Notes under the pieces: generated by a model
Told to the model about the DNA's origin: nothing
The model's input: the letters and a program-made list of their open reading frames with translations, nothing else
Databases searched by the model: none
Assembly (NCBI RefSeq): GCF_000090795.2
Contig: NW_003546266.1
Span: 135,679-167,536 of the forward strand
DNA length: 31,858 nt
Source: Amphimedon queenslandica
Taxonomy: Eukaryota > Porifera > Demospongiae > Haplosclerida > Niphatidae
Direction of reading: 5' to 3'
Program-made: the position numbers and the translations under genes
In this document: piece after piece, positions 11,157 to 20,371 of the stretch
Numbering within the stretch: position 1 is the first letter of the stretch
Layout of the letters: each line of letters opens with the position of its first letter

Positions 11157-12269
11157 GAAATAAATGAAGTATGTTTACGTAATGAGGTGATGCAATACAT
11201 TTAACCCTACATTTCAGCTTCTTTGTTCATGAGAATGTTTAAAATTTTGCATACTTATAAGTGGAGGTTACGTGATCAAATATTAAAAAGAATTTGCAAA
11301 TACATTACTTTAATAGCCTTGAGAAGAATGAGCATCAAGTCTCAAAAAGCTGTTTCTGAATGACAAGATATGATCACTTAAATTTTTTAAAAATCCACTC
11401 AATTATGAAATTTATCAAAAAATGCAGTATTCTTTATAACTTCATTCCCTTATAAAATGGCACCACCCAAGCTATACAGCAGCCTATGGTCGCGTGCGTT
11501 GCCAAAAACAACATACCCATTAATGTTTTCTATGCTTGCACCATCTTTTTAGTCTACTGCCCACTCTGCGTATACAAATCTGCATGGAATACCTTGTAAC
11601 ATATCAGCAATGGCTTGAGAATGATGAATGTTGCTTATTTTTATTATCACATCTGTGCTGTATTGTTGAAATTGAAGAGCCCAATGAGGTTAGTTACATT
11701 CTGTCCTACATGTTACCGTTTATAGGTTAGCTAAATGTGGCATCTAACTTAACAGAGATGGGCTGGCGACAGGTGTCTCTTTTCTAGTTATTCCGCAACC
11801 AACTACAACTCTCTCGAGGGCTGGAATTTATGTTGTTGTACATGACAGAGTTTTGCTGTGTTTATTATAAGAAAGACATCATGACATCACTGTATTATTA
11901 AGTAATGCAGTTCCTTAGAATTATGATCTCTTAATGTCTTTGGATGACGATCAAACATGTGACGAGGTTAGCTACATTAATTATTTCAATAATAATAATT
12001 ATTATTTCCTTTTATGAAGTCAAAACTACAAGCAGTTACAGTATTACTAGAAGCAGTTACAGTATTACTAGGTGGAGATGAGTCTGAAAGCTCTCTTTTC
12101 ATTAAGTTACATACACAAGTCTACAGGTACATCAATAACATAGGCATGACTGACACAGATACACTATAAACAAACGTAAACACACATACACAACACAAAT
12201 ACATGTACGTGTACTTACAATGGTGCTACAATCAATTAATATATGAAATTACAGGAGCAGTCAAGAATT
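11157..12269. other. non-coding with a 21-bp tandem duplication
   Basis: No recognisable gene. The stretch 12030-12050 is repeated exactly at 12051-12071 (AAGCAGTTACAGTATTACTAG). An AATAATAATAATTATTATT tract lies near 11987-12006. The open stretch 11536-11730 (+) shows no motif. Confidence 0.55.
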
Positions 12270-12273
12270 AATT

Positions 12274-12511
12274 GTGACCATAATTGACAAAAGGTACCTT
12301 ATGGCAGTTTTTAAAATTCCTCATTTTAAAGAAAAATATCGACTTTTGAGTGCTCCGTTGAACAACCGTTGTTTCTATGAGTTACATAGTAACTTTTTGC
12401 ATCCTGTGGAGTAATATTGTCATCAATGGAACTCAGGAAGTTGGATTTTTTAGGCTTATAAGGACACATTTCACTACCCGCCATTAGGTACCTTTTGTCA
12501 ATTATGGTCAC
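12274..12511. mobile_element. 238-bp MITE, copy 1 (GTGACC family)
   Basis: The ends are GTGACCATAATTGACAAAAG and its inverse (CTTTTGTCAATTATGGTCAC), with about 30-bp inverted repeats. It is flanked by a 4-bp direct repeat AATT (12270-12273 and 12512-12515). A related element in inverted orientation lies at 14488-14724. The minus-strand open stretch at 12326-12511 is internal to the element and not a gene. Confidence 0.85.
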
Positions 12512-12685
12512 AATTCAAAATTTCAATATTAGTTATCCAGCATTTATGAGAAGTGAACTGAAATAAAGTCCATGTTGGCATCATCTAAGAGGAACATCAA
12601 TGAAACGTTTCTACAAACCTACGTAACTCCTGACATCACTTATAATTCTCATTCTATTCCTGATCTGAGTGATCTGATGACTGAC

Positions 12686-12891
12686 TGTAGTGAGCTGACT
12701 TGTGGCATAACATCAGAACTTATAAATTAACTATCTTTGTACATATGTTCCATGCTGTGTTGTTAATAATTAGTGTTTCAGTGACAACACGAGGCATCAT
12801 TTGCTCTCTTTCTCTAGTGCAGCAATCCTGCCTGCCTGCCTAACGCCAGCCAGCTTCTTATCCTCATAGCACTCACTTTTGTTTCACTATA
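12686..12891 (+). repeat. 5' long terminal repeat of a non-autonomous LTR element
   Basis: Begins TGTAGTGAGCTGACT. It matches 14072-14262 in direct orientation over its length, including ATCAGAACT.ATAAAT, TATGTTCCAT, CAACACGAGG.ATC.TTTGCTCTCT and the CCTGCCTGCCT/GCCAGCCAGCTTCTT block. It is followed at 12892 by TTGGTGACCCGG, a plausible tRNA primer-binding site (TGG complementary to CCA). The 3' end differs from the other LTR in the last 25 bases. Confidence 0.8.
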
Positions 12892-12987
12892 TTGGTGACC
12901 CGGTCAACCCTGACAACTTACTGTTCAGGGTTCAGTTGCAGCAGTAATCATGGAATGTGTGTAGGTTTGATCTCACTGCCAGTCCAG

Positions 12988-13414
12988 TAGTGATGGGCGA
13001 TATATCGATTCTTTATCGATATAAAAGATATTTTACGGAATCGATTTGAATCATTATCGAAAATTTTATGCAATTTTCATCGATCTATTGACCACGCCCA
13101 TTTATTAATGTTAAATAACTAATTTTAATAAGTAATTGCACTGTTGAACTGCAAGAAAGAAGCAACTGACCAGTTGTTAGCTCAGCCTACTTCAATAGGA
13201 AGAGAACCAAGCTCAGGAGCATGAAAATGATTAGGAAATGATCTTCTCTGATGTCCAGTAGAGTTATATCTGTGCTAAAATCATTAGCCACACCCTTGAC
13301 ACACCCCAAAATGAAGGTGTGGTTATCGTATCGTTAATAATCGATATTTCCTAAAAAAGTCCATTATCGATCGTTATCGAAAATTAAGAAAATTGGCCAT
13401 ATCGCCCATCACTA
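12988..13414. mobile_element. 427-bp hAT-type MITE inside the LTR element
   Basis: The ends TAGTGATGGGCGATAT and ATATCGCCCATCACTA are perfect inverse copies. They are flanked by an exact 8-bp target duplication CAGTCCAG at 12980-12987 and 13415-13422. An 8-bp duplication with TAG.G.TGGGCGATAT termini is characteristic of hAT-superfamily elements. The interior is rich in ATCGAT and other self-complementary motifs and has no coding capacity. Confidence 0.93.
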
Positions 13415-13836
13415 CAGTCCAGTCTCTAGCTCATATGTTCATTTTTGTCTCTCTGGCGACTCACTGTCAGATGACTATAGTGGCAGCTCTTTTCTGGCTT
13501 TCTCTGGCCACGACGACTCACTGTTGGTCTATACCAACCCATACCCACCATTTGCTCTTTGCCTCTATACTTCTAAGCCACAGACCCACAGATGATCGAC
13601 TCCGACAAGTCGTGAAACACTCGGCAGCATGTTTCTCACTACTCCTAGCTGTTGCTCTGTGTGTTCATTACTCTTTTGTCATTCTTTTGTTCGACCATGT
13701 TTGACCTTCGCTTGTCTTATCTAATCAACTTGGATCTCAGTAACAAGGCGGTCACTACACTAACAACAACACCTCGTGTATCATCCAGGCATGTTCAGCA
13801 CCTTTACTTTCTCATTCTCCCACTGCTCTTTCTTCC

Positions 13837-13962
13837 TTCGACACTACTTGTTTGAAGACCAACAGTACTTGTTTGGATACCAATGCTATTTGTTTGGAAA
13901 CCAATGGTACTGCTATTTGTTCAGAGACCGATTGTACTCGCTCAGATACCACTATTACTTGT
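13837..13962 (+). repeat. 21-bp codon-phase repeat in the LTR element interior
   Basis: About six units of roughly ACTTGTTTGGATACCAATG (21 bp, one unit with a 6-bp insertion, 27 bp). In one plus frame they translate as seven-residue repeats such as YLFEDQQ, YLFGYQC, YLFRDRL and YSLRYHY, inside an open stretch 13776-14084. Unit length and the insertion are both multiples of three, so the frame is kept. It could be a remnant of a short gag-like product, or simply a minisatellite that happens to be open. Confidence 0.6.
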
Positions 13963-14071
13963 GCAGGTTAACATGTCAGAATCCCTCAACGACTCAATTT
14001 ATAGATTACTATTCATGTTCTACTAATTCTTTATTGGTTTTGTATCGACTGTTTGTCTGGCAGAGGAGTAC

Positions 14072-14262
14072 TGTAGTGAGCTGACTCATCATGACATCAC
14101 ATCAGAACTCATAAATATTCATAAAATATCTTTTGTATATATGTTCCATACCGTGTTATTCATAATCAATGTCTGTGTGTCAACACGAGGTATCGTTTGC
14201 TCTCTCTCTAGCGTAGCAATCCTGCCTGCCTGCCTTATGCCAGCCAGCTTCTTTTTCTCATA
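14072..14262 (+). repeat. 3' long terminal repeat
   Basis: Direct-orientation partner of 12686-12891. It begins with the same TGTAGTGAGCTGACT and ends with GCCAGCCAGCTTCTTTTTCTCATA. Divergence from the 5' LTR (scattered substitutions, small indels, and a missing or replaced terminal 25 bases) shows the insertion is not recent. Confidence 0.8.
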
Positions 14263-14319
14263 TTTGACACACCTACATGTCCATCCCTTGCACTAACACA
14301 ACCAGGTACATGTGCCTCT

Positions 14320-14480
14320 CAGGTACATGTAAATGATGTAGATGTACTGTATTCATCACTTCCTCCACCAGTACAACTGCCACCTACATTACCTTCACAA
14401 GTACAAATAGCTTTCCAGCTGCAGAGGTACATGTACATGTACCAGTCATACCACCACTAGTACAGCCACCTGAATTTGAG
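14320..14480 (+). other. proline-rich open stretch of unknown origin
   Basis: In one plus frame this reads VLYSSLPPPVQLPPTLPSQV and, further on, PPLVQPPEFE, with a frame change around the ACATGTACATGTAC repeat near 14429. It may be an exon remnant, possibly linked to the Cys-rich stretch after the adjacent MITE. No family is recognised. Confidence 0.2.
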
Positions 14481-14487
14481 AACATAT

Positions 14488-14724
14488 GTGACCATAATTG
14501 ACAAAAGGTACCTTATGGCGGGTAGTGAAATTTGTCTTTCTAGCCTAAGAAATCCAACTTCCTGAGCCCCATTCATCATAAAATTACTCCACTGGATGTA
14601 AAAAGTTACCATGAAACTTTTAGAAACAATGATTGTCTAACAAAGCACTCACAGGTTGATATTTTCCATTATAACGATCAATTTTAAAATCCGCCATAAG
14701 GGCCCTTTTGTCAATTATGGTCAC
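14488..14724. mobile_element. 237-bp MITE, copy 2 (GTGACC family)
   Basis: Same termini as the copy at 12274-12511 but inserted in the opposite orientation; the reverse complement of copy 1 aligns along most of its length. It is flanked by the 4-bp direct repeat ATAT (14484-14487 and 14725-14728). The interior has no coding capacity. Confidence 0.87.
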
Positions 14725-14734
14725 ATATATGCTT

Positions 14735-15005
14735 TCCAATTAAAGACAAAGAGGTGTAGCAAATGCAATTTTTGCACTATCATGCTATGACTCATCTTCA
14801 CTGAAAAGGAAATGTTGACTTGCAATGTGAGGTGTGTGAGAGGGAAAAGCAGTATGATAAATGCAGAATGAATAATAGAAATAATAGAAAGGTTTATGCC
14901 TTCTGTCATTACCCCAAGCCATGTATAAACAAGATTAAGGCAGAGTGGCAGGGATGTGTTGAGGTTCTTGATGCTGCAGCTAGAAACATTAAAAGAAAGC
15001 ACTGA
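14735..15005 (+). pseudogene. short Cys-rich reading frame, possible zinc-binding tail
   Basis: The plus-strand open stretch 14820-15005 (61 codons) reads MQCEVCEREKQYDKC near its start and FCHYPKPCINKIKAEWQ later, ending in a basic tail and a stop. An upstream piece in another frame reads KTKRCSKCNFCTIM at about 14740-14785. Several CxxC pairs in one small region suggest a metal-binding module such as occurs at the end of some transposases. I cannot assign a family, and the minus-strand frame 14721-15017 is a competing shadow. Confidence 0.35.
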
Positions 15006-15189
15006 AAGCGAATACAATACATGACAAACATTACTAGAATACTAGACTATGTTATACGTTGTATTACATGCACATTGCTGTCAATATGCATAAAAATGCA
15101 TGATAATAAAACATGACAATTACAGTATAACATTAAGTAGTATAATAGTATTGCTGTGAAGTTAATATCAAGATGCAGCTCCAGCTTTT

Positions 15190-16278
15190 ATAATTGCTGG
15201 TATGACTTTAAATGATTGGTTGTACACACTGAAACAGTCATTGTCATTCATTAATGTGTTTTTCTCCGATTAGTTTGTCTTGGTCCTTTGGCTTGACAAC
15301 AGTACTAAGATGATACTTCATTGAGCACCATACATTCTCTATTGGGTAAAGATGAAGACTTTTTGGTGGTGTTTGCCAACAATTGAATCCTTTTGCTATT
15401 AAAAGTTTCTTGGTATAGCTATATGCTTGGGATCACTGTCTTTTTGCAATCTGTATGATCCTGCCCTTTGTTTTAAGGGCCACTCTAAACATTTCTGCTT
15501 ATTTGCCTCTCTCACTAATTGGCAATACTGTGGTCATGTTGCAAAACAACCTTAGTACTTTTGTGCTCACTTTATGGTTGAAATTGATAATACTAGATTG
15601 GGCCACAGAGCAACCATTCTATCTCTTATAATTATTCTCAAACCATTGCCTCGTTAATGAAAATGAGCTGCTCCTTTCCTATTATACCGTATATCAGGTA
15701 TATTTCAATGCATTAATAATTTCGGAAAAAGTAATCTATTGCGAAAATAAATATTACGAAATTTTAAAATATGCGGATAAAAAGGAATAGAAGATATGTG
15801 GTATTGTACAATTATTATGAACACGTGGCTTCATAACTATCCATGGCTACTTTCTAGTTTAACTCGAAAGCCATAAAAAGCCTTCTTTGCCGGTTAGAAG
15901 TGTTGCTAAGGTTGATCCAGAAGTGGAGAAGTCAGCAAATTTTTCGAATGACTTACCAAACCAGGTGGTTGATGGAAATAATAGCAAGTAAAATATTTTC
16001 GGAATATAAAAGGCTTCCGAATTATTCCATTATTGAACTTAATATTTCCACGACTTTTCATGCATTAAAATATACCCGATATACGGTAGGTTTTATCGTG
16101 TTTCTTGGTAAGTCAGAAACCGTTTCATGTAGCTCCTCTTTCTTTACTTATTTGTAAAGTGGCACTCTGCTCACTGTTGCTCCTTCCTCTTTAAGCCTCT
16201 GCTTGATTTTAAGAATGGAAAAACCTTTCTTTCTTAGTATTACAATTCTTTCTCTAATTTCAAGTGATAATCTTGGCA
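15190..16278 (-). pseudogene. Tc1-like transposase, internally deleted and split by a MITE
   Basis: On the minus strand the protein begins at ATG 16278 with MPRLSLEIRERIVILRKKG and then ILKIKQRLKEEGATVSRVPLY, a typical Tc1/mariner N-terminal helix-turn-helix. It continues to LPRN.IKP, is interrupted by the 404-bp element at 15685-16088, and resumes with INEAMV and EANKQKCLEW. It then jumps to LQKDSDPKHIA (second catalytic Asp region, near 15432) and PIENVWCSMKYHLSTVV (catalytic Glu, codon at 15337-15339). Asp and Glu lie about 32 codons apart with a frameshift, close to DD34E spacing. The part that should hold the first Asp is missing, about 90 residues, so this is a deletion derivative. The inverted-repeat ends of the Tc1 element were not identified. 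Confidence 0.85.
15685..16088. mobile_element. 404-bp MITE inside the Tc1 gene (TACCGTA family)
   Basis: The ends 15685-15715 and 16058-16088 are inverse copies matching at about 28 of 31 positions (TACCGTATATC.GGTATATTT). The host Tc1 reading frame continues on both sides, confirming an insertion. As in the 7701 copy, a TA target with CCGTA termini fits. The interior open stretch at 15900-16157 has no recognised motif and runs through the terminal repeat, so it is not a gene. Confidence 0.88.
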
Positions 16279-16860
16279 TTGCTGATGACTATTGCATGTA
16301 CAACTACAGTATACTACATGTACAGTACATGAATTATTGCTTTTATAGTCACTGGACATGGTGCATCAATTCACATGATGTGTGTTAATGTAAACTATCT
16401 TTGTAAACTTTAAACTAGTGTCTTCATTAACTTAGCTTTGGGCTCTGCTGTAGTTCCATAACCTTCATAAAAATGAAAACCATAGCTCAAAATTTAATGA
16501 AATACAAAACTAACTTTAACTGAAGTTTTAAATTTAAATGCATGAATACTCTATTGTTCCCATGGTATGTGTAAGCAATTACACTAAAATTGCCTGAGTA
16601 CAGCTACTGCATACCAGAATCAAAAACAAAGATAATTAATTTTAAATGTACATTACGAAATTAAATGGATAATGCCTGTTATTAGCTAAAGTGACAAATA
16701 TATTTGTCAAACGAGATCACATGGCAATAGTTCTTCAAAATTGATATATGTATATGTAATTGGGACAGTGTAAATGCTGATGCTCCTATAATTTGTGATT
16801 TTATAGTGCAGAGCATGGTGATAATAAGCTATTTTTACATCATGATATTTATTCCAAAAG
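16279..16860. other. non-coding
   Basis: No recognisable gene or repeat beyond a small TACAGTATACTACATGTACAG cluster near 16306-16326. This could be part of the Tc1 terminal region, but I could not match it to the other side. Confidence 0.4.
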
Positions 16861-17048
16861 TACCGTATGGTGGGTATATTTTAGTTATTTAATTTCATTG
16901 ATTTTAAAAATTCGTGAAAATTTTTATGTATGAAAATTATTTTTTACTGTACTAATATAGTCAGTTGAAGAAAAACGCAACAATTTTTTCCTGTGAAAGT
17001 TGATTATTGCGAAATATTTTTCCCGGGAAACATACCCCCTATACGGTA
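16861..17048. mobile_element. 188-bp MITE (TACCGTA family)
   Basis: The left end TACCGTATGGTGGGTATATT and the inverse of the right end (TACCGTATAGGGGGTATGTT) agree at most of the first 22 positions. The interior is AT-rich with TATTGCGAAATATTTTTCCC, resembling the subterminal TTCGC/GCGAA motifs of the 7701 element. No coding capacity. Confidence 0.7.
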
Positions 17049-17735
17049 ATATACAAATAAAAATAGCTAGCCTATAAAGGGACAAAACTGTCTGCTCTTA
17101 TATTGTACATTGTGCTTGTGGCACTGGATGATCCTTAATTACACTTAAGATATCACACTTGAAGTTGTCTACATACTTCCAAGTAAATCATAGCAAAAAT
17201 TTTAATAATTACTATAAGTAAATCTGTGTACTTGGGACATAAACATAACGTGGTGGTATCACAAATCAGACCCTCCTTAAAAAGTTGTGTGTTAGGCAAG
17301 AGATTATCCGAATAGGCACAACAGAAGAGAGTAAGTTTGAGTCAAAATGCATGGAAATACATCTTAATTAATGCACTTTAAATGTATTTTAAATAGGTGG
17401 TTACTAATTGAAGAGAAACTTCCATGCACAACAGGTAATGGTACATCAACTCCAGAAACTGTAACACAGGAATGACAATCTTTTAACTCCTTTTCTCTTC
17501 TCTAATGAAGAAAAGAAATACTTTAATAGTAAAGGTAACGTAACAGATTCATTAAAAATGACTGTCTTTATTAATAACTTCACAAAAACACAGCAATACC
17601 ACTGGTGAAGTATTCACCAGTTTTAGATACACAAGCAGAAAATAGCTTGTCTTTTAGTAAATTCAAAAATTTAACTGTTTCATGCTTGTGGACGAGTTTA
17701 CTTATCCCTCCACAACCTTAATAAATGTGCAGGGT
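17049..17735. other. non-coding upstream of the piggyBac-like gene
   Basis: No gene recognised. The end of this stretch contains the palindrome CGAGTTAACTCG at about 17733-17745. Its central TTAA is the target sequence used by piggyBac elements, so it may mark the 5' end of the element below. I found no matching 3' end, so this is only a suggestion. Confidence 0.35.
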
Positions 17736-17820
17736 CGAGTTAACTCGGCGGGACAAGTTGCCATTACTACCGCTGCTTGTGGCGTCTAACTACTGGAGAC
17801 AAGCGAAGAATAACTTAGAA

Positions 17821-19867
17821 ATGGCGAAGAGGCTTCTTTCTGATCCTGACTTCTTGCTGAACTTGCTTGACGACCTGTCCAGTGATGGAAGCGACGACAA
17901 TTTTGATGGATATGTCACGGACTTTGATGACCAAGATGGCCAAAAGTGCAGGATGTTTTTACAATAACAGATGCTTTTACAGATGGTAATTAAAAACAAA
18001 GACCATTTATATAATAACAATCATTATATAGCTTTTCCCAGTTCTTTTGAGAATGATGAGCTAGCTAACGTAAGCAGCATTGCAGGTTTATTATAGCATC
18101 TAAATGCACAGTAGATAAAACAACAAAATACATCATAATCAACAAAACTAGGCATTCCTAAATAAATACACAATAATGCAACTTGTATTTTATATTCCAA
18201 CACATCAAAATAAAGACCATTACGTGATACATTTAAAATAAACATGCATTATAACAAGCCGGCTTTCATTAAATTTAGGAACGAATAGTACTGCCCCTTC
18301 ACCGCTACAGAAACACATACAACTGGCACGTTCCCTGCTTCTAGCACCATACTTTATTCCATGCTTGGAGCAATAAGTAAATAAAATCAAAAATACACAA
18401 ATAGCTCATACAACTTTTTGTAGCTCACTCTTTGACTCCAGCAGTTGGTTCCTCCTTTACTGCTCCAAGTTCTACAGCAATGTCTCAAAGTAAATAAAAT
18501 CACATATACACAAATAGCATTCATAAAATTTTGTAACTCACTCCTTGACTCCAGTAGCTGCTTCCTTCTACACTCCTAGCTATATAGGAATTCCTACAAG
18601 TAAAATTAAACATATACAAACATCACTTACAAAATTTTGTAGTTCACTCCTTGACTCAAGGAGCTGCTTCCTCCAACAGTCTTAGGTCTACAGGAATTCC
18701 TACAAGTAAAATCAAACATACAGAAACATCACTTACAAAATTTTGTAGCTCACTCCTTTACTCAAGCAGCTCCTTCCTCCACCACTCCTAGGTCTACAGG
18801 AATTCCTACAAGTAAAATCAAACATACACAAATAGCACTTTCAAAATTTTGTAGCTCACTCCTTGACACCAGCAGCTGCTTCCTTCTACACTCCTAGCTG
18901 TACAGGAATTCCTACAACTAAATAAAATCAAACACAAATAGCACATACAAAATTTTGTAGCTCACTCCTTGACTCCAGCCGTTCCCTTTCCAAGTTATAG
19001 TAGTCATACACCAGCATCCATGTGTAAGTACATTGAAGGAACTTAAATTATTCAACAAAAATAATACTTGTAGCTCACTTGAACAATGCATCAGGTGTTT
19101 CCTCATCAGCCACAACTATATGTAGTACTGCAAGCGGTACAGCATCAGCTACAAGTAGATAAATTTGAGACATAAAATTATAACAATTCCATTTTGTTAG
19201 CTCCCTCATTTACTCCTACAGCTGGCATCACACCAGAGATGATAACTGGTCAGGATCCAGTGCATTTCTCTAACGCCCTGTTTGACAATAATATCAAAGA
19301 TCTGATATTTAGTGAGACAAGCAGGTACGCAAAACAGAAGGCAACGGCTACGAGTATTACCTTGAACAGCATAACATGCCTTGGGGAACAAGTGGAGGAG
19401 CTGTCCAATGAAGAGAGATGAGGTAGACCCTCTACTTGCTATCTTCATCATCATTTGAGTAGTTGGATAACCTACACAGAGGTAAACACTACAAAATATA
19501 GTTGTTCTGAAGGGAATAACTATAGTGAGGATTGTATTTGATGTACATGTATTTTATGCACAGATCATACTGGAGCACAAAGTGGCCCTTCAACACCAAC
19601 ACCTTCAGTAATATATTGCCAGGGAGACAGTTTGAGCTCATTATGTCATTTATTCATCTCAATGACAGTGAGAGAATGCCACCAAGGGTAAGCCACGGCT
19701 ATGACAAGCTTTACAAGATCTGCTCCCTTTTTGATATGATTGTCAAGGCCTTTCAAAGGGTATATACTCCCAGGCAACACCTCTCAATTGATAAGAGCAT
19801 TATTTCTTTTAAAGGAAGTTTGAGCTGGGTCCAATGCATTGGTATGCATGGTTTATTTAGTTATTGA
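17821..19867 (+). pseudogene. piggyBac-like transposase fragment with repeated exons
   Basis: Exon 1 starts at ATG 17821: MAKRLLSDPDFLLNLLDDL, followed by an acidic run (DGSDDNFDGYVTDFDDQD) typical of piggyBac N-termini. A repeated-exon array follows at 18289-19154. The main exon opens at 19201 and gives HFSNALFDNNIKDLIF then SETSRYAKQ (family pattern of an acidic helix then TNRYAxQ). Next come PLLAIFIII (two in-frame stops after it), a short intron ending TGCACAG, and SYWSTKWPFNTNTFSNILP, RQFELIMSFIHLNDSERMPP, LYKICSLFDMIVKAF and LSIDKSIISFKGSLSW. The sequence ends at about 19867, before the first catalytic Asp expected for this family, so all three catalytic Asp residues are absent. Stops and a frameshift near 19420 confirm decay. 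It may have been cut short by the pogo-like element that follows. The family call is strong; domestication versus simple decay cannot be told here. Confidence 0.8.
18289..19154 (+). repeat. 106-bp tandem array of potential symmetric mini-exons
   Basis: Units begin at 18424, 18537, 18643, 18749, 18855, 18961 and 19074 (spacing 113, 106, 106, 106, 106, 113), preceded by a degenerate unit ending at 18376. A standard unit is 63 nt between AG and GT plus a 43-nt AT-rich stretch (GTAAAATCAAAC to TTTTGTAG). Exon-like parts are 66, 63, 63, 63, 63, 63 and 81 nt, all multiples of three. All are open in the same phase-1 frame, while the other two frames have early stops in the standard units. The peptide is Thr/Ser/Pro/Ala-rich (HSLTPAAASSTTPRSTGIPT). 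The next AG at 19199-19200 leads, in the same phase and with aligned sequence (PSFTPTAGITP), into the catalytic exon. Acceptors of the second unit (AA for AG) and the donor of the fifth (CT for GT) are mutated. Confidence 0.85.
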
Positions 19868-20059
19868 GCTGAAGTACAGGAAGCTTGACAGCAGCTATTT
19901 CTCACACGACTCAGTTTCATCATAGATTGCTCAAATGCACTTCGCTTCACTCCACCCTTATATTCTTCCTGTAGCCTTACCCATGCACTATGACTGGCAT
20001 ATGAAACTTTTACCAGCAGATTTTGAGATTTTAAGGAGCACTTACCTTACTGAAATCTA
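19868..20059. other. junction between piggyBac-like and pogo-like remnants
   Basis: No conserved motif could be read in this short stretch. It must hold the boundary between the two transposase remnants, but no terminal repeat was recognised. Confidence 0.4.
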
Positions 20060-20277
20060 TTCAGTTGTCACAATAGAAACTATCCCTGACTCATTATTCA
20101 ACTGGGACTGAACCAGAGTTTCAACCATTCATCAAAAATTCTGTTTGATGTTAATAATATGAATGAGGTGTCCAAATGCTATGGAGACTGCTACATGGAA
20201 GCCATTCAACAGAATACCATTGCTTGAGCCTAATTAACAATTGTACTAACTATGTCCCCATGAATATGTTTAAAACA

Positions 20278-20371
20278 GATAAACACCTCCTTTGAGGCGT
20301 TAATGGAATTTGTAAACCTCAGGCTTCGCCCTCAGCTTCCAAATTCCATCAACACCTAATAAGTGTTTATC
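20278..20371. mobile_element. 94-bp foldback element
   Basis: Two arms of about 43 bases pair as inverted repeats: GATAAACAC..GGCGTTAATGGAATTTG and, reversed from the right, GATAAACAC..GGTGTTGATGGAATTTG. The GC-rich loop is CTCAGGCTTCGCCCTCAG. It lies inside a stretch of about 255 bp where the pogo-like reading frame is lost. Confidence 0.75.

Larger units (their letters stand above)
12686..14262 (+). mobile_element. non-autonomous LTR retrotransposon (TRIM-like)
   Basis: Two direct LTRs of about 190-206 bp enclose an interior of about 1.2 kb. The interior starts with primer-binding site TTGGTGACCCGG and ends with the short purine run GGCAGAGGAG directly before the 3' LTR. About 427 bp of it is a later MITE. 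What remains has no protease, reverse transcriptase or integrase. It does contain a 21-bp periodic region at about 13837-13960. Replication would depend on enzymes from elsewhere. The left flank CTGAC and right flank TTGAC agree at four of five positions as a possible target duplication. Confidence 0.75.

Noticed and set aside
13393-13704. 103-codon plus-strand open stretch resembling a membrane protein
   Set aside because: It starts inside the hAT-type MITE and runs into LTR-element DNA; the hydrophobic look reflects a pyrimidine-rich strand.
15900-16157. 85-codon open stretch
   Set aside because: It crosses the right terminal repeat of the 404-bp MITE into the Tc1-like gene read backwards.
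17733-17745. Palindromic TTAA as the 5' terminus of the piggyBac-like element
   Set aside because: Plausible position, but no matching inverted terminus or second TTAA was found, so it is not called as an element end.
18424-19154. CRISPR-like regular spacing of repeats
   Set aside because: Whole 106-bp units are similar, with no unique spacers; the pattern is exon plus intron, in a eukaryotic context.
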